NCBI GenBank assembly: GCA_020631405.1
Contig: JAHDHH010000020.1
Location: forward strand, 10,245 to 61,883
DNA: 51,639 bases
Source: Saprospiraceae bacterium
GTDB taxonomy: Bacteria; Bacteroidota; Bacteroidia; Chitinophagales; Saprospiraceae
Reading direction: 5' to 3'
Shown one piece after another: positions 18,116 to 26,544 of the stretch. The notes beneath the pieces were generated by a model. The model had not been told where the DNA came from. It did not search any database and worked only from the letters and a program-made list of their open reading frames with translations. How positions within the stretch are numbered: position 1 is the first letter of the stretch; the number at the start of each line of letters is the position of its first letter. The position numbers and the translations under genes are program-made.

Positions 18116-18697
18116 ATGAATGTATTGAAGCTTTCAGACCAGGAATTAATTTTAGCATATTTAGACGGGAACGATAGAGCATTTGAAGTTCTACTTAATA
18201 GACATAGAGACAAGATATATACCTCTATCTACCTCTTCGTTAAAGACAGAGATCTCGCAGAAGATATCTTCCAAGATGTGTTCATCAAGATTATCAAGAC
18301 CCTAAGAAATGGCAAGTATAACCATGAAGGCAAATTCCTTCAATGGGCTATGCGTATCTCCTACAACATGTGTGTAGATCATTTCAGAAAGAATAAAAGA
18401 AAGACTAAAGTCTCTGCTACTGAGACTTTCGACATATTTGATGTCCTAGAATCTCCAGAAGACAACAAGGAAACATCAATAATCAAAAGTCAACTACACA
18501 AGAAAGTGAGAGAGTTAGTTGATCAATTGCCAGAAGAGCAAAGAGAAGTAGTCATACTCAGACACTATGCTGATATGAGCTTTAAAGAAATCTCACAATT
18601 AACAAGGGTAAGTATCAATACTGCACTAGGTAGAATGAGATATGCTCTTATCAACATGAGAAAAATGGTTGATGAAAAAGAACTTCAACTGATGTAA
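18116..18697 (+). CDS. Stand-alone ECF-type RNA polymerase sigma factor
   Basis: Sigma-70 family protein of 193 residues. Region 2 shows LAEDIFQDVFIKIIKTL and FLQWAMRISYNMCVDHFRK; region 4 shows LPEEQREVVILRHYADMSF, then KEISQLTRVSINTALGRM. It is related to the two cassette sigma factors only at the family level. It has no anti-sigma gene: a strong terminator follows and the next gene is convergent. With neither partner nor overlap it may be constitutive or controlled by its own promoter, as seen for general ECF factors in Bacteroidota. Confidence 0.93.
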   Translation: MNVLKLSDQELILAYLDGNDRAFEVLLNRHRDKIYTSIYLFVKDRDLAEDIFQDVFIKIIKTLRNGKYNHEGKFLQWAMRISYNMCVDHFRKNKRKTKVSATETFDIFDVLESPEDNKETSIIKSQLHKKVRELVDQLPEEQREVVILRHYADMSFKEISQLTRVSINTALGRMRYALINMRKMVDEKELQLM

Positions 18698-18740
18698 GAC
18701 TATTAGTTTATTCTATATAATTAAGGTTTTAAAATTAAGA

Positions 18741-18773
18741 AGACCACTGGAAGCACCAGTGGTCTTTTGTTTT
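18741..18773 (+). terminator. Intrinsic terminator after stand-alone sigma gene
   Basis: A perfect 10-bp stem (AGACCACTGG with CCAGTGGTCT) has a 5-base loop and is followed by TTTTGTTTT. It lies between convergent genes, and the reverse direction is also fairly T-rich, so it may act both ways. Confidence 0.92.
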
Positions 18774-18806
18774 ATATCCCTGTTTGTCCATGTTTAATGG
18801 GTAGTC

Positions 18807-20183
18807 TTATAATCTCATCTGCATACCAAGAAATACTTGCTGTGCATTCAATTTTGTTGACTTAGTTGAGCTCGTATTACCAATATCATTGAATTGTAAT
18901 GCTCCTTGATACTTAGCAAATAACTCAAGACCTCTTAAGAAGGTCGGAGTATAATTCCACTGAAAACCATAGACTCCATGAAAGAGTCCATATTGCCTCA
19001 ATCCAAGATCCTGTACTGGCATAAATTTATTGTCAGTCGCCACATCAAAATACTTTATATCGTATTTACTCCCGACAGTTGTTGAAACTCCTGCCTCTAC
19101 TTGAACGTAGCTTTGCTTCCTAGGCATAACCTTTAGTCCTAACATTACTGGTATGCTTACTAATGTATACTTGTTGTAAAGCTGATATGTGTAGGTCTCT
19201 GTTCTATCAACATCTGCTATGCCGAGAATATCTGTAGTACTGCCATCTTGATAATGATAGATAGCTACTACTTGGTCTGTTGCAGTAATCGTAGTCATAT
19301 TAGTTCTACTATCTTCAACGCTATTAGTGTATTGGCTGATAGATACTCCAGTCTTCAAATAAAGGGTTTTGCTTAGGTATTGCTGGTAATAAAGTTGAGC
19401 TGAGGCTACATCTAAGGGTGTTTCTTCCGCAAATAATGCACCTGAAGCCCTAGGTCCATAGCCTACACCCACTCCAATATAGGAATTCGTTGATTTTTGC
19501 ACCTTAGGACAATCTACCTTACTTTTTACCACAGCTAAGTCTCCAAAGCTAACCTTGGGCTCAATGTCATCCAACTTATTAGAATACTTACTAAGTGACG
19601 TCATTGGACTGAGCAAATTATACTTACTCTCTGTATCTTGAAATATGAGAGTGATACTTTGAGTTGATCTAGTCTCTGCTATTTGACCTGCTTTGCTGCT
19701 GTCAACAACCTGCTGAGTACTAGCCATTACTACTGCATTATCCTTAGACTGTGTTGAAAGTCCTCTTGCACTAATCAATGCTCCTTCTTGCTGGGTCATG
19801 CTCGGTTCAGGCTTAACTAAGCTTTGGGTTGTCTGTTGATCTTGTATTGCTTTCTGCAGGCCTAATTGCTGATATTCTTCTTGACTATCTCGAGGCATTG
19901 TAGTTAATGTACTTTGGTTTTCAACTCTTTCAGTTTCAGTATTCTTCAATACTTGAGGTAAGTCAGCAATTTCTGTTTGTGGTTCGCTTGTGCCACTATA
20001 CCAATAACCAAACACACCAAGAGCAAATACAACGAGTACACTTGACAGCCACAATCCGTACAATCCTCTTTTCTTAGAAGATCGCTGCTCATCCAATGCC
20101 GACCATGCAGCCTCAAAATCCATTGAAGATCCATAGCCATCTAATTTATCCTTAAGTCCGCCTTCAAGCCAATTGTCTTTCAT
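18807..20183 (-). CDS. Anti-sigma-like membrane protein with C-terminal outer-membrane-like beta-barrel (cassette B)
   Basis: Paralogue of the cassette A barrel protein, with the same plan in 458 residues: cytoplasmic N-terminus with MDFEAAWSALDEQ, one membrane helix (about 40-62, LWLSSVLVVFALGVFGYW), a Gln/Ser/Thr-rich linker of about 150 residues, and a strand-rich domain from about residue 225 with GVGVGYGPRASG, LVSIPVMLGLKV and the C-terminus VFLGMQMRL. The start overlaps the sigma gene by 20 bp. Sequence similarity to the cassette A protein is low outside short motifs such as W-ALE/W-ALD and Y-N-(Q/K)-Y...(D/S)(V/I)PV, so the duplication is old or the linker evolves fast. Anti-sigma activity is inferred from position and topology. 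Confidence 0.7.
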   Translation of the reverse strand: MKDNWLEGGLKDKLDGYGSSMDFEAAWSALDEQRSSKKRGLYGLWLSSVLVVFALGVFGYWYSGTSEPQTEIADLPQVLKNTETERVENQSTLTTMPRDSQEEYQQLGLQKAIQDQQTTQSLVKPEPSMTQQEGALISARGLSTQSKDNAVVMASTQQVVDSSKAGQIAETRSTQSITLIFQDTESKYNLLSPMTSLSKYSNKLDDIEPKVSFGDLAVVKSKVDCPKVQKSTNSYIGVGVGYGPRASGALFAEETPLDVASAQLYYQQYLSKTLYLKTGVSISQYTNSVEDSRTNMTTITATDQVVAIYHYQDGSTTDILGIADVDRTETYTYQLYNKYTLVSIPVMLGLKVMPRKQSYVQVEAGVSTTVGSKYDIKYFDVATDNKFMPVQDLGLRQYGLFHGVYGFQWNYTPTFLRGLELFAKYQGALQFNDIGNTSSTKSTKLNAQQVFLGMQMRL

Positions 20184-20721
20184 ATTTAGGATTGTTTCTG
20201 TGTTTTTGTAATGCGAATTTCAACATTTTCTTTGCCCTAGTGAGCTGAGACCTAGATGACGACTCTGCAATGCCAAGGGCTTCGCTAATTTGTCGGTGTG
20301 TCCATTCTTCGAATACATAGAGATTAAATACTTCCCTGTAACCATAGGGCAATTGTTGTATTGCTTTAAGTACCTCTTCATGAGGAATAGTTGCTAACTC
20401 TGTCTTAGTCAACAACTGATCCGGCAAGATATCAGGGTAGGTTAAGGGTAGCGACTTCTTTGCCTTCCTCATCAATTCAAGTATGCGATTAGTGCATACT
20501 CGGTAAAGCCAGCCTTCAAAATCACCTTTAGTGGAATCGTATTGAGTGATCTTATTGAATACCAAGATAAAGCACTCTTGCAAGTAGTCTTGTGCCTCGA
20601 CATTTTGATTAGCATAACGACGACACAGTGTCAACACAAGCGGAGCAAACTGAAGAAATAATGCTTTCTCCGCTTGCTTGTTTCTCGCTTTTGCTTGTAT
20701 GATCGTCTTGCTTAAGTTCAA
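20164..20721 (-). CDS. ECF-type RNA polymerase sigma factor (cassette B)
   Basis: Sigma-70 family factor of 185 residues, paralogous to the cassette A factor. Region 2: VEAQDYLQECFILVFNKI and FEGWLYRVCTNRILELMRK. Region 4: LPYGYREVFNLYVFEEWTH, then ISEALGIAESSSRSQL. Both cassette factors share the YD-(P/S)-(N/T)-KG motif in region 2 and E-S-(T/S)-SRS in the recognition helix area, which the stand-alone sigma factor at 18.1 kb lacks. The gene overlaps the anti-sigma-like barrel gene by 20 bp and lies 56 bp behind the lipoprotein gene, so all three could be one transcript. Confidence 0.92.
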   Translation of the reverse strand: MNLSKTIIQAKARNKQAEKALFLQFAPLVLTLCRRYANQNVEAQDYLQECFILVFNKITQYDSTKGDFEGWLYRVCTNRILELMRKAKKSLPLTYPDILPDQLLTKTELATIPHEEVLKAIQQLPYGYREVFNLYVFEEWTHRQISEALGIAESSSRSQLTRAKKMLKFALQKHRNNPKYERQLA

Positions 20722-20777
20722 GGTTTTTGTTGCTAATTAATTAGTATTAGAATACTCAACTACTTTGATTATCTCTA

Positions 20778-22628
20778 TTACTGGTCACGAACGGCGGTAA
20801 TAGTAATGTTGCTTCCGGCGAACGAAGTATAATCGTTTAGGCCATCAGGATTGTTTGTCCTCCTACCTATTGTGATATTGTCAAATGATATTATCATGAG
20901 CTCACCTGTCGTATTCGCTACTTGATCTACTGTAATGGTTGGAAAAGGAATCGAGCCTGGCGTGTACTTATTGTAAACAGAATTTTCGGCACTGGCTGGT
21001 GGTGAATAAAACAAACTAGCTGACACCCAATTTGGGTTATTGATATCATTGTTAGCATCTTCTAATAACCAGAAGTACGTAATAGTGTCATTTACTGGAG
21101 GAAGTAATTCGTAGTATCTAAATATGTAACTTGTCTGACCTAGGTTATTATTTGGATTAATACTTACTGTACAGTTGTCAAATAATTTTTGCTCAGCAAA
21201 TACCCCCAAGTCAAAGAGGTTCATTTCTATAGAACCCAGTGAAGGAGACACATCAATACAAACTTCTATTGTTTCCAGTACCACTGACTGACCATCTGGA
21301 ATCACAGATATTGTTTCACTGACCAAGCCATTAGCTAAGTTCATTCCTCTGACTAATATTTCTGCCATGCCACAACTAGGAATTAAGGCATTGAATGTTC
21401 CATCATCATCTATAGATACTTGCTGATAGTAACCTAAACTTGGAAGGTTGAAATATACTTCCCCACTTGTCAAAGGCATCTGGCTGCAATCAACCAATAA
21501 TCCCGAAAAGAAAGTTAAATCATTATTATTGGTAATGTCAAAGACACCCAAGTTTACTAAATCTTCCGCAAAAGGACCGATAGTACTAGAAAACAACACA
21601 TCATCATCTCCACAAAACCCTAGTATCTCAAATAACAACTCTGTATCCTGCGGAACCACTCCTGCAAAAAATCCATCGGTATCAATCCATGCATTATATA
21701 CAGCTCCTGTAGCAAGGTCAGTAACTCTAATTTTAACAAAAGATACTCCTCTCCCATCCACTACTTGTCCTTCAATGAAAGTAACTACCTCAGCCACATC
21801 ACAATTCCAAGGAGTAAAATGATTGACCTCACCTTGGTAGACATCACCATTGAGTGATGCTGAACCTTCTTCCTTCCATAGTCCATCAGACTCGTCAAAG
21901 TACCATAGTGGAATAGTCGCTGGTGCATTGCTAAGAAGTGAAGGTGGCACCTCAACTTCTATGGTTGCTGGTTGGTCTATATTCAATTCTTCTCCAGTGA
22001 CTGATTCTAGTTCTACGTTGATCATCCCGAAACTCTGGAGAATTGCCATCTCCTCCTGACTATCTCTTGCCATCATATTACCTGGCATATATTGATCAAT
22101 ATCAGAGACAGTAGGATCTATATAGTGACTATAGACTAAGACTGGGCCATCATAGGCATTGCCTTGACTATCTATTATACTATTTGCTTGGAAGGTGACC
22201 TTAGACTTATCTCCTATAGTAGCTGAGCCACCACTTGATGACTCAAAAGAAGTTGTAGCTATTCGTTTGATTAGTCGGATTCTAGTCCTATTCTTTGCTG
22301 TCTTTGACTGGCTAGGCACTAAGGTTCTGAATCCTTTAAAGAATCCTGGCTTACTCACGGTGACTAATGCTAGTTGCTCATCAGCTAGCCCCGTTACTTC
22401 GAAGTAACCCATTTCGTTTGTCACAGCCATATCTGTTACAAGGCTTACCTCTGCACCAGAAATCGGATTGCTGTCTTCATCCGTCACGAATCCACTTACC
22501 GTAATCTCATAGAGATTTTCTGGCATTGGTCCATTATTCTCTGAATCAAGGAAAAACGAATCTTCCCTACATCCTGATAATAAGGTTATTAGTGCTAATG
22601 CGATGAGTATTAAAGTATTCTGTTTCAT
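20778..22628 (-). CDS. Surface-type lipoprotein with carboxypeptidase-regulatory-like domain (cassette B)
   Basis: Predicted lipoprotein of 616 residues with lipobox LLSGC (Cys20) followed by REDSFF. Residues about 45-110 are a carboxypeptidase-regulatory-like sandwich (SGFVTDEDSNPISGAEVSL). The core block matches the cassette A lipoprotein: YMPGNMMARDSQEEM, GMINVELES, TIPLWYFDESDGLW and NHFTPWNCD. Two further beta-sandwich-like segments follow; the SdrD and SprB-like modules of the cassette A protein are missing. I start at the ATG at 22628, which puts the signal peptide at the N-terminus, rather than nine codons upstream. It heads cassette B, upstream of the sigma gene. Confidence 0.82.
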   Translation of the reverse strand: MKQNTLILIALALITLLSGCREDSFFLDSENNGPMPENLYEITVSGFVTDEDSNPISGAEVSLVTDMAVTNEMGYFEVTGLADEQLALVTVSKPGFFKGFRTLVPSQSKTAKNRTRIRLIKRIATTSFESSSGGSATIGDKSKVTFQANSIIDSQGNAYDGPVLVYSHYIDPTVSDIDQYMPGNMMARDSQEEMAILQSFGMINVELESVTGEELNIDQPATIEVEVPPSLLSNAPATIPLWYFDESDGLWKEEGSASLNGDVYQGEVNHFTPWNCDVAEVVTFIEGQVVDGRGVSFVKIRVTDLATGAVYNAWIDTDGFFAGVVPQDTELLFEILGFCGDDDVLFSSTIGPFAEDLVNLGVFDITNNNDLTFFSGLLVDCSQMPLTSGEVYFNLPSLGYYQQVSIDDDGTFNALIPSCGMAEILVRGMNLANGLVSETISVIPDGQSVVLETIEVCIDVSPSLGSIEMNLFDLGVFAEQKLFDNCTVSINPNNNLGQTSYIFRYYELLPPVNDTITYFWLLEDANNDINNPNWVSASLFYSPPASAENSVYNKYTPGSIPFPTITVDQVANTTGELMIISFDNITIGRRTNNPDGLNDYTSFAGSNITITAVRDQ

Positions 22629-22851
22629 GCTATGTATTGCTAAAGGATTTATCAATTACACCAAATTGCTTGCTGCTACTGATACTATGTAGGAAACCAC
22701 ACAACGCTGCATGAGTTTTTGATTTTTGATATTATTTCTTCATCAAAAAGTATTTGATTCTCTGTAATCTTGACATTCTTGACAACTTTTTGTGCAATAT
22801 GACAATGTTAAAGATTGACTATATCTTCATTTTTTGTAGTTTTCCAATTCA

Positions 22852-23568
22852 ATGCTGCAGAAAATACTAGAAACGAATGGGTCATTTAAGCTGTTCAGCT
22901 TTGATCATGCCCTAATTTTAATCATTATTGGATTAGTGATTACAGGACTCATTGTAATAGCCAAACGTCAAACTCCAGCAAGACAAGGCACTATCCTTAG
23001 GGTATTATCCCTTATTGTGGCTGGGTCTATAGTATTGTGGTCTGCTTTGAGGTTAAGCGTAGGTATTTTTGATTACAAGACAGACTTGCCGCTCTTTCTT
23101 TGTAATCTTCTTGCACTTACTATCCCGATACTTGCATACTCTCGACATCCTAAGTTATTTCAAGCATACTATTATATAGTCATAGCTGGTAGTACTCAAG
23201 CACTGATTACACCTGCCCTAGTTGACGGGTTTCCGCATCACCATTACATTAAATTTTGGATAGCGCATGGCGGGATAGTAGCAGTAGTACTTTACATGGT
23301 ATTTGTCTTTAAGATGAGACCTAAGTTGTCAGGGGTTTGGATAGCCTTCTTATTCGTCCAAGGATACCTAGTGATTACGTTCACTGCCAATTACTTATTA
23401 GATGCTAACTATTGCTACCTCAATAAGAAACCAGAAGGTGGGTCATTTTTAGACCTATTTCCTGATTGGCCATGGTACTTGCTTGTCACAGAGCTTGTAA
23501 TAATGCCATTTTTTGCAATTTTCTATATTCCATATTGGTTTAAGGATAGAAAAGAAAAAGTGTCGTAA
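22852..23568 (+). CDS. YwaF / TIGR02206-family integral membrane protein
   Basis: Polytopic membrane protein of 238 residues with about six to seven hydrophobic helices. It fits the TIGR02206 (YwaF) family: FSFDHALILIIIGL at the N-terminus, DLPLFLCNLLALTIP, a polar GFPHHHYIKFWIAHGG segment, NYLLDANYCYLNKKPEGGS, and DWPWYLL before the last helix. The function of the family is not known. It leads a three-gene run with two cytochrome-like lipoproteins, with gaps of 9 bp and 1 bp, so they are probably one operon. Confidence 0.85.
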   Translation: MLQKILETNGSFKLFSFDHALILIIIGLVITGLIVIAKRQTPARQGTILRVLSLIVAGSIVLWSALRLSVGIFDYKTDLPLFLCNLLALTIPILAYSRHPKLFQAYYYIVIAGSTQALITPALVDGFPHHHYIKFWIAHGGIVAVVLYMVFVFKMRPKLSGVWIAFLFVQGYLVITFTANYLLDANYCYLNKKPEGGSFLDLFPDWPWYLLVTELVIMPFFAIFYIPYWFKDRKEKVS

Positions 23569-23577
23569 TTTTATCTT

Positions 23578-23964
23578 ATGAATTTGAAAAATCTAATCGG
23601 ACTTGCGACCTTACTCCTGTTTATCTCTTGTGTGAGAGCAACAGTTGATACAAGTCTTGAGGAGTGTGAAATTACAGTTGCATATACGGTAGCCGATGGA
23701 GGTAGTGGCAATCTTGAGGTTAAGTCAATTATTGACAATTCATGCGCTTATAGTGGCTGTCATGATGGCATCAATGCACCGAGAGACCTTAGGGAGTACA
23801 ATGACGAAATTTTTGAATTACCCAATAACAAGGATTTCAAATCTCAGGTGTTTGACCTTGGTGTAATGCCACCAGATACTATTAACGAAACAAGAAAACT
23901 TAGCCAAAATGATCTTCAAACTTTAGAGTGTTGGATTACTGGAGGCTACTTAAATCAAGGATAA
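23578..23964 (+). CDS. Cytochrome-c-like lipoprotein with CX4CH motif (1)
   Basis: Lipoprotein of 128 residues: signal peptide ending in LLFISC, then a small helical domain. CAYSGCHDG (Cys56, Cys61, His62) is a CX4CH haem motif instead of the usual CX2CH, and VMPPD (Met97) is a good candidate axial methionine. The closing LQTLECWITGGYL matches the last helix of the planctomycete-type cytochrome C and similar domains. If haem is attached, it should be a periplasmic or surface electron carrier or haem sensor. It is the first of a tandem pair. Confidence 0.75.
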   Translation: MNLKNLIGLATLLLFISCVRATVDTSLEECEITVAYTVADGGSGNLEVKSIIDNSCAYSGCHDGINAPRDLREYNDEIFELPNNKDFKSQVFDLGVMPPDTINETRKLSQNDLQTLECWITGGYLNQG

Positions 23965-23965
23965 T

Positions 23966-24337
23966 ATGCTTAGATCAATTTGCTTTCTTACTCTATTTAC
24001 AATCTTGTTTGCCTCTTGTTTACGTGACAAGAAAGATACTAGCTTAGAAGATTGTGATATCGTGGTTGCTTACAACCCTAATGTTGGTAATAATGTATCT
24101 GGGGTAAAATCCATCATTGACACTAAGTGTGCTAATAGTGGCTGTCATGATGGAACATTCAGACCCAACATGCAGTCCTACTCTGATGAATTGAGAAGTG
24201 CTATTAATACCGATCAGATAAAAGAACAAATATTTGATGAAGCAGCTATGCCACCAGCAGGAGTAACTCAGTTAACTGATGATGAATTACAGTTGTTTAA
24301 TTGTTGGATTACGGGAGGACACTTAGAAGAAGGATAG
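23966..24337 (+). CDS. Cytochrome-c-like lipoprotein with CX4CH motif (2)
   Basis: Tandem paralogue of the preceding gene, 123 residues, starting one base after its stop codon. Lipobox LFASC, then CANSGCHDG (Cys55, Cys60, His61) and AMPPAG (Met95), closing with LQLFNCWITGGHL. The extended CX4CH spacing and the SGCHDG sequence are kept in both copies, which argues that this spacing is functional and not a mutation. The stop codon lies in a small palindrome shared with the convergent tiny gene. Confidence 0.75.
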   Translation: MLRSICFLTLFTILFASCLRDKKDTSLEDCDIVVAYNPNVGNNVSGVKSIIDTKCANSGCHDGTFRPNMQSYSDELRSAINTDQIKEQIFDEAAMPPAGVTQLTDDELQLFNCWITGGHLEEG

Positions 24338-24346
24338 TGCTATCCT
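24331..24346. terminator. Short palindrome at convergent gene ends
   Basis: AGGATA and TATCCT around a GTGC loop form a 6-bp hairpin that holds the stop codons of two convergent genes. There is no T-run, so at best it is a weak terminator. Confidence 0.3.
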
Positions 24347-24468
24347 AGTCCGTTAGAATTTTTGCCATATACCCAGATAAGTAAGATGATAAACAATAGG
24401 AACATCACAGCGAACTGTCCTATGCATGATCCTTTTTTACCCCAATCTTGATTGTTACCTTCTGACAT
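24340..24468 (-). CDS. Small single-span membrane protein (42 aa)
   Basis: A 43-codon reading frame with ATG start encodes a polar N-terminus (MSEGNNQDWGKKGSC), one hydrophobic helix (about residues 19-34, FAVMFLLFIILLIWVYG) and a short polar tail. The amphipathic order, codon use and fit between two convergent genes make it likely to be real, but I know no family for it. A small membrane protein like this could be a subunit of a membrane complex, for example with the adjacent cytochrome-like operon; this is only a guess. Confidence 0.5.
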   Translation of the reverse strand: MSEGNNQDWGKKGSCIGQFAVMFLLFIILLIWVYGKNSNGLG

Positions 24469-24539
24469 GTTACTACCTTTTAGGAATTTAGCACAAAGAA
24501 AATCTAATTCGGTCTAAAAACAAAGATTGCATCCAATTA

Positions 24540-26312
24540 TTAAAGGCTTGCACACTTTTTTGTTAACCATTCGACCTCATTTGCCTGCAAAAGCGGAGAA
24601 ACTTTGTCCAATACTGTTTGGTGATAGGTATTGAGCCAGTCAATTTCTGCTGTTGTCATTTGCTCCCTGATCATCATTGCAGTATCAATCGGAAAAAGAG
24701 TAAGAGACTCATGTTCTAAGAAGCCTTCGTAATCACTCTGCTTTGTCACAATACAGTTCTCCAACCTTATTCCAAAGGAGTCTTGCTTATAATATCCAGG
24801 TTCATTAGACGTAATCATTCCTGGTTTTAATTCGGAATTAGACCTTGAAGAAGGTCCAGCCGCAAACCCCTGCGGAGGCTCATGTACATTGAGGAAGTAA
24901 CCCACTCCATGGCCAGTACCATGCAAGTAATTTAAGCCTTGGTTCCATAAAAACTGTCGTGCAAAGGCATCTAATTGGCCACCAAGTGTCCCTTCTGGAA
25001 ACTTCATCACGTCAAGGGCAATCATACCCTTGAGTACTGCAGTATAGGCTTGCTTAGCGTCATCACTTACATCATCTCCCATCGCTACGGTTCTTGTAAT
25101 ATCAGTAGTGCCATCGTAGTACTGACCGCCAGAATCACAAAGCAATACTCCTGAAGCCTTGATCGTAGCCGCTGTGTCAGGCATAGGTCTATAATGTATG
25201 ATGGCACCATTGCCTCTATATCCGATAATCGCGGGGAAGCTTTCGCCATAGTATGCTTCTTGCTCAGCTCTACACTCAGCCAACTTCATTGCAAAGTCAT
25301 ACTCTGTAACATCGTCACTTGGCACTTGCTCTTCTAACCACATCCATGCCTTTGTCATTGCCGCAGCGTCCTTCAACATTGCATGTCTAATATGTGCTAT
25401 CTCTTTGTCTGTTTTGATTGCTTTGAGTGACCTTGCTGCACTCACTTGATGTGCTTGCTTACCTCCAATTGACTGAGCTAGACTATGACTACAAATACTA
25501 GGATCTACAGACACAGTGTGATCTGAAGATATGGAATGTAATAAAGAGTGAACAGCATCGTAACTTTTTGTTACAACTCCATTAACTAATAATTTTTCAG
25601 CTATCTCAGCACTTACCTTGTCCTCGTCAATACAGAGTACACTCTGGTCAGCTGATAAGAGTAAGTAAGCATAAAACACTGGATTGAAATCAACATCATG
25701 CCCTCTCATATTGAGTGTCCACACAATATCATCTAATGCACTGAGCAAGACATAGTCAGTCTTTGACTCGGCCATAATAGCTCCTATTTTATTAGCACTA
25801 CTTAAGTCCACATATGGAGACTCATGTTCGAATATTGGAGACTTTGGCAACGCTGGTCTATCATCTGTCCAGACTTCGGCAATCAAATCAAGGTCAGTTT
25901 TCAGTGTGATTCCTTGCTCTTTAAGTTTTGACTCAAAGTGCTTGATCTGACTAATTGAAAAGGTAAACCCATCAACTCCAACAGTATCTCCTGGTTTCAG
26001 ATGCTTACACAACCATTGTGTATAGGACTCTGAAAACTGGTTTTCCATTTTATGCAATTCAAAGGGAGTATCAGCAAGTTGGGTCTCTGCCTGTAAGAAG
26101 TACCTACTATCAGTCCATAGTCCAGCGTGGTCCTTGGTAACTAGTGCAGTACCAGCTGACCCATTGAAATTGGATATCCACTCTCTACTCAACCACTTCT
26201 CTGCGACATACTCACTCTGGTGTGGGTCTGAAGAAGGGATAATATAGGCTTGTACATTTACCTTGTTCATCGCTGCTCTCAATGCCTCTACTCTCGTCAA
26301 AATAACACTCAT
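24540..26312 (-). CDS. Xaa-Pro aminopeptidase, M24B family (eukaryotic APP1-like)
   Basis: Cytoplasmic metallopeptidase that removes an N-terminal residue ahead of proline. At 590 residues it belongs to the long, three-domain form. Two N-terminal creatinase-like domains (AYIIPSSDPHQSEYV, SREWISNFNGSAGTA, LWTDSRYFLQAE) precede the pita-bread catalytic domain. Dinuclear metal ligands are visible in DSGGQYYDGTTDITRT (two Asp), GTGHGVGYFLNVHE (His), TSNEPGYY (Glu) and GIRLEN (Glu). The gene is divergent from rpoN. No signal peptide is present. Confidence 0.94.
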   Translation of the reverse strand: MSVILTRVEALRAAMNKVNVQAYIIPSSDPHQSEYVAEKWLSREWISNFNGSAGTALVTKDHAGLWTDSRYFLQAETQLADTPFELHKMENQFSESYTQWLCKHLKPGDTVGVDGFTFSISQIKHFESKLKEQGITLKTDLDLIAEVWTDDRPALPKSPIFEHESPYVDLSSANKIGAIMAESKTDYVLLSALDDIVWTLNMRGHDVDFNPVFYAYLLLSADQSVLCIDEDKVSAEIAEKLLVNGVVTKSYDAVHSLLHSISSDHTVSVDPSICSHSLAQSIGGKQAHQVSAARSLKAIKTDKEIAHIRHAMLKDAAAMTKAWMWLEEQVPSDDVTEYDFAMKLAECRAEQEAYYGESFPAIIGYRGNGAIIHYRPMPDTAATIKASGVLLCDSGGQYYDGTTDITRTVAMGDDVSDDAKQAYTAVLKGMIALDVMKFPEGTLGGQLDAFARQFLWNQGLNYLHGTGHGVGYFLNVHEPPQGFAAGPSSRSNSELKPGMITSNEPGYYKQDSFGIRLENCIVTKQSDYEGFLEHESLTLFPIDTAMMIREQMTTAEIDWLNTYHQTVLDKVSPLLQANEVEWLTKKCASL

Positions 26313-26380
26313 GGATTCCTATGATTTGGTTAAAACTGCAATTTAATATTACAAATTATTCTAATATGTAAAAATTCGGC

Positions 26381-26388
26381 TATATTTG
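26381..26388 (+). promoter_or_regulatory. Candidate -7 promoter box upstream of rpoN
   Basis: TATATTTG matches TAnnTTTG, 157 bp before the rpoN start, in an AT-rich divergent region. No clear -33 element was found. Confidence 0.33.
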
Positions 26389-26544
26389 TTTAGAATTCTA
26401 CTTGAATTACATACCACAACTACACAAATATACATCTAGCGACTAAGAGGATACAATTAAAGAACCTATAATGGTCTTTATGCGTTACTATTATTGTCTT
26501 TAGATTATTAATTTTAAATTAATTTCGAAAATAAGTAAAGTCTC

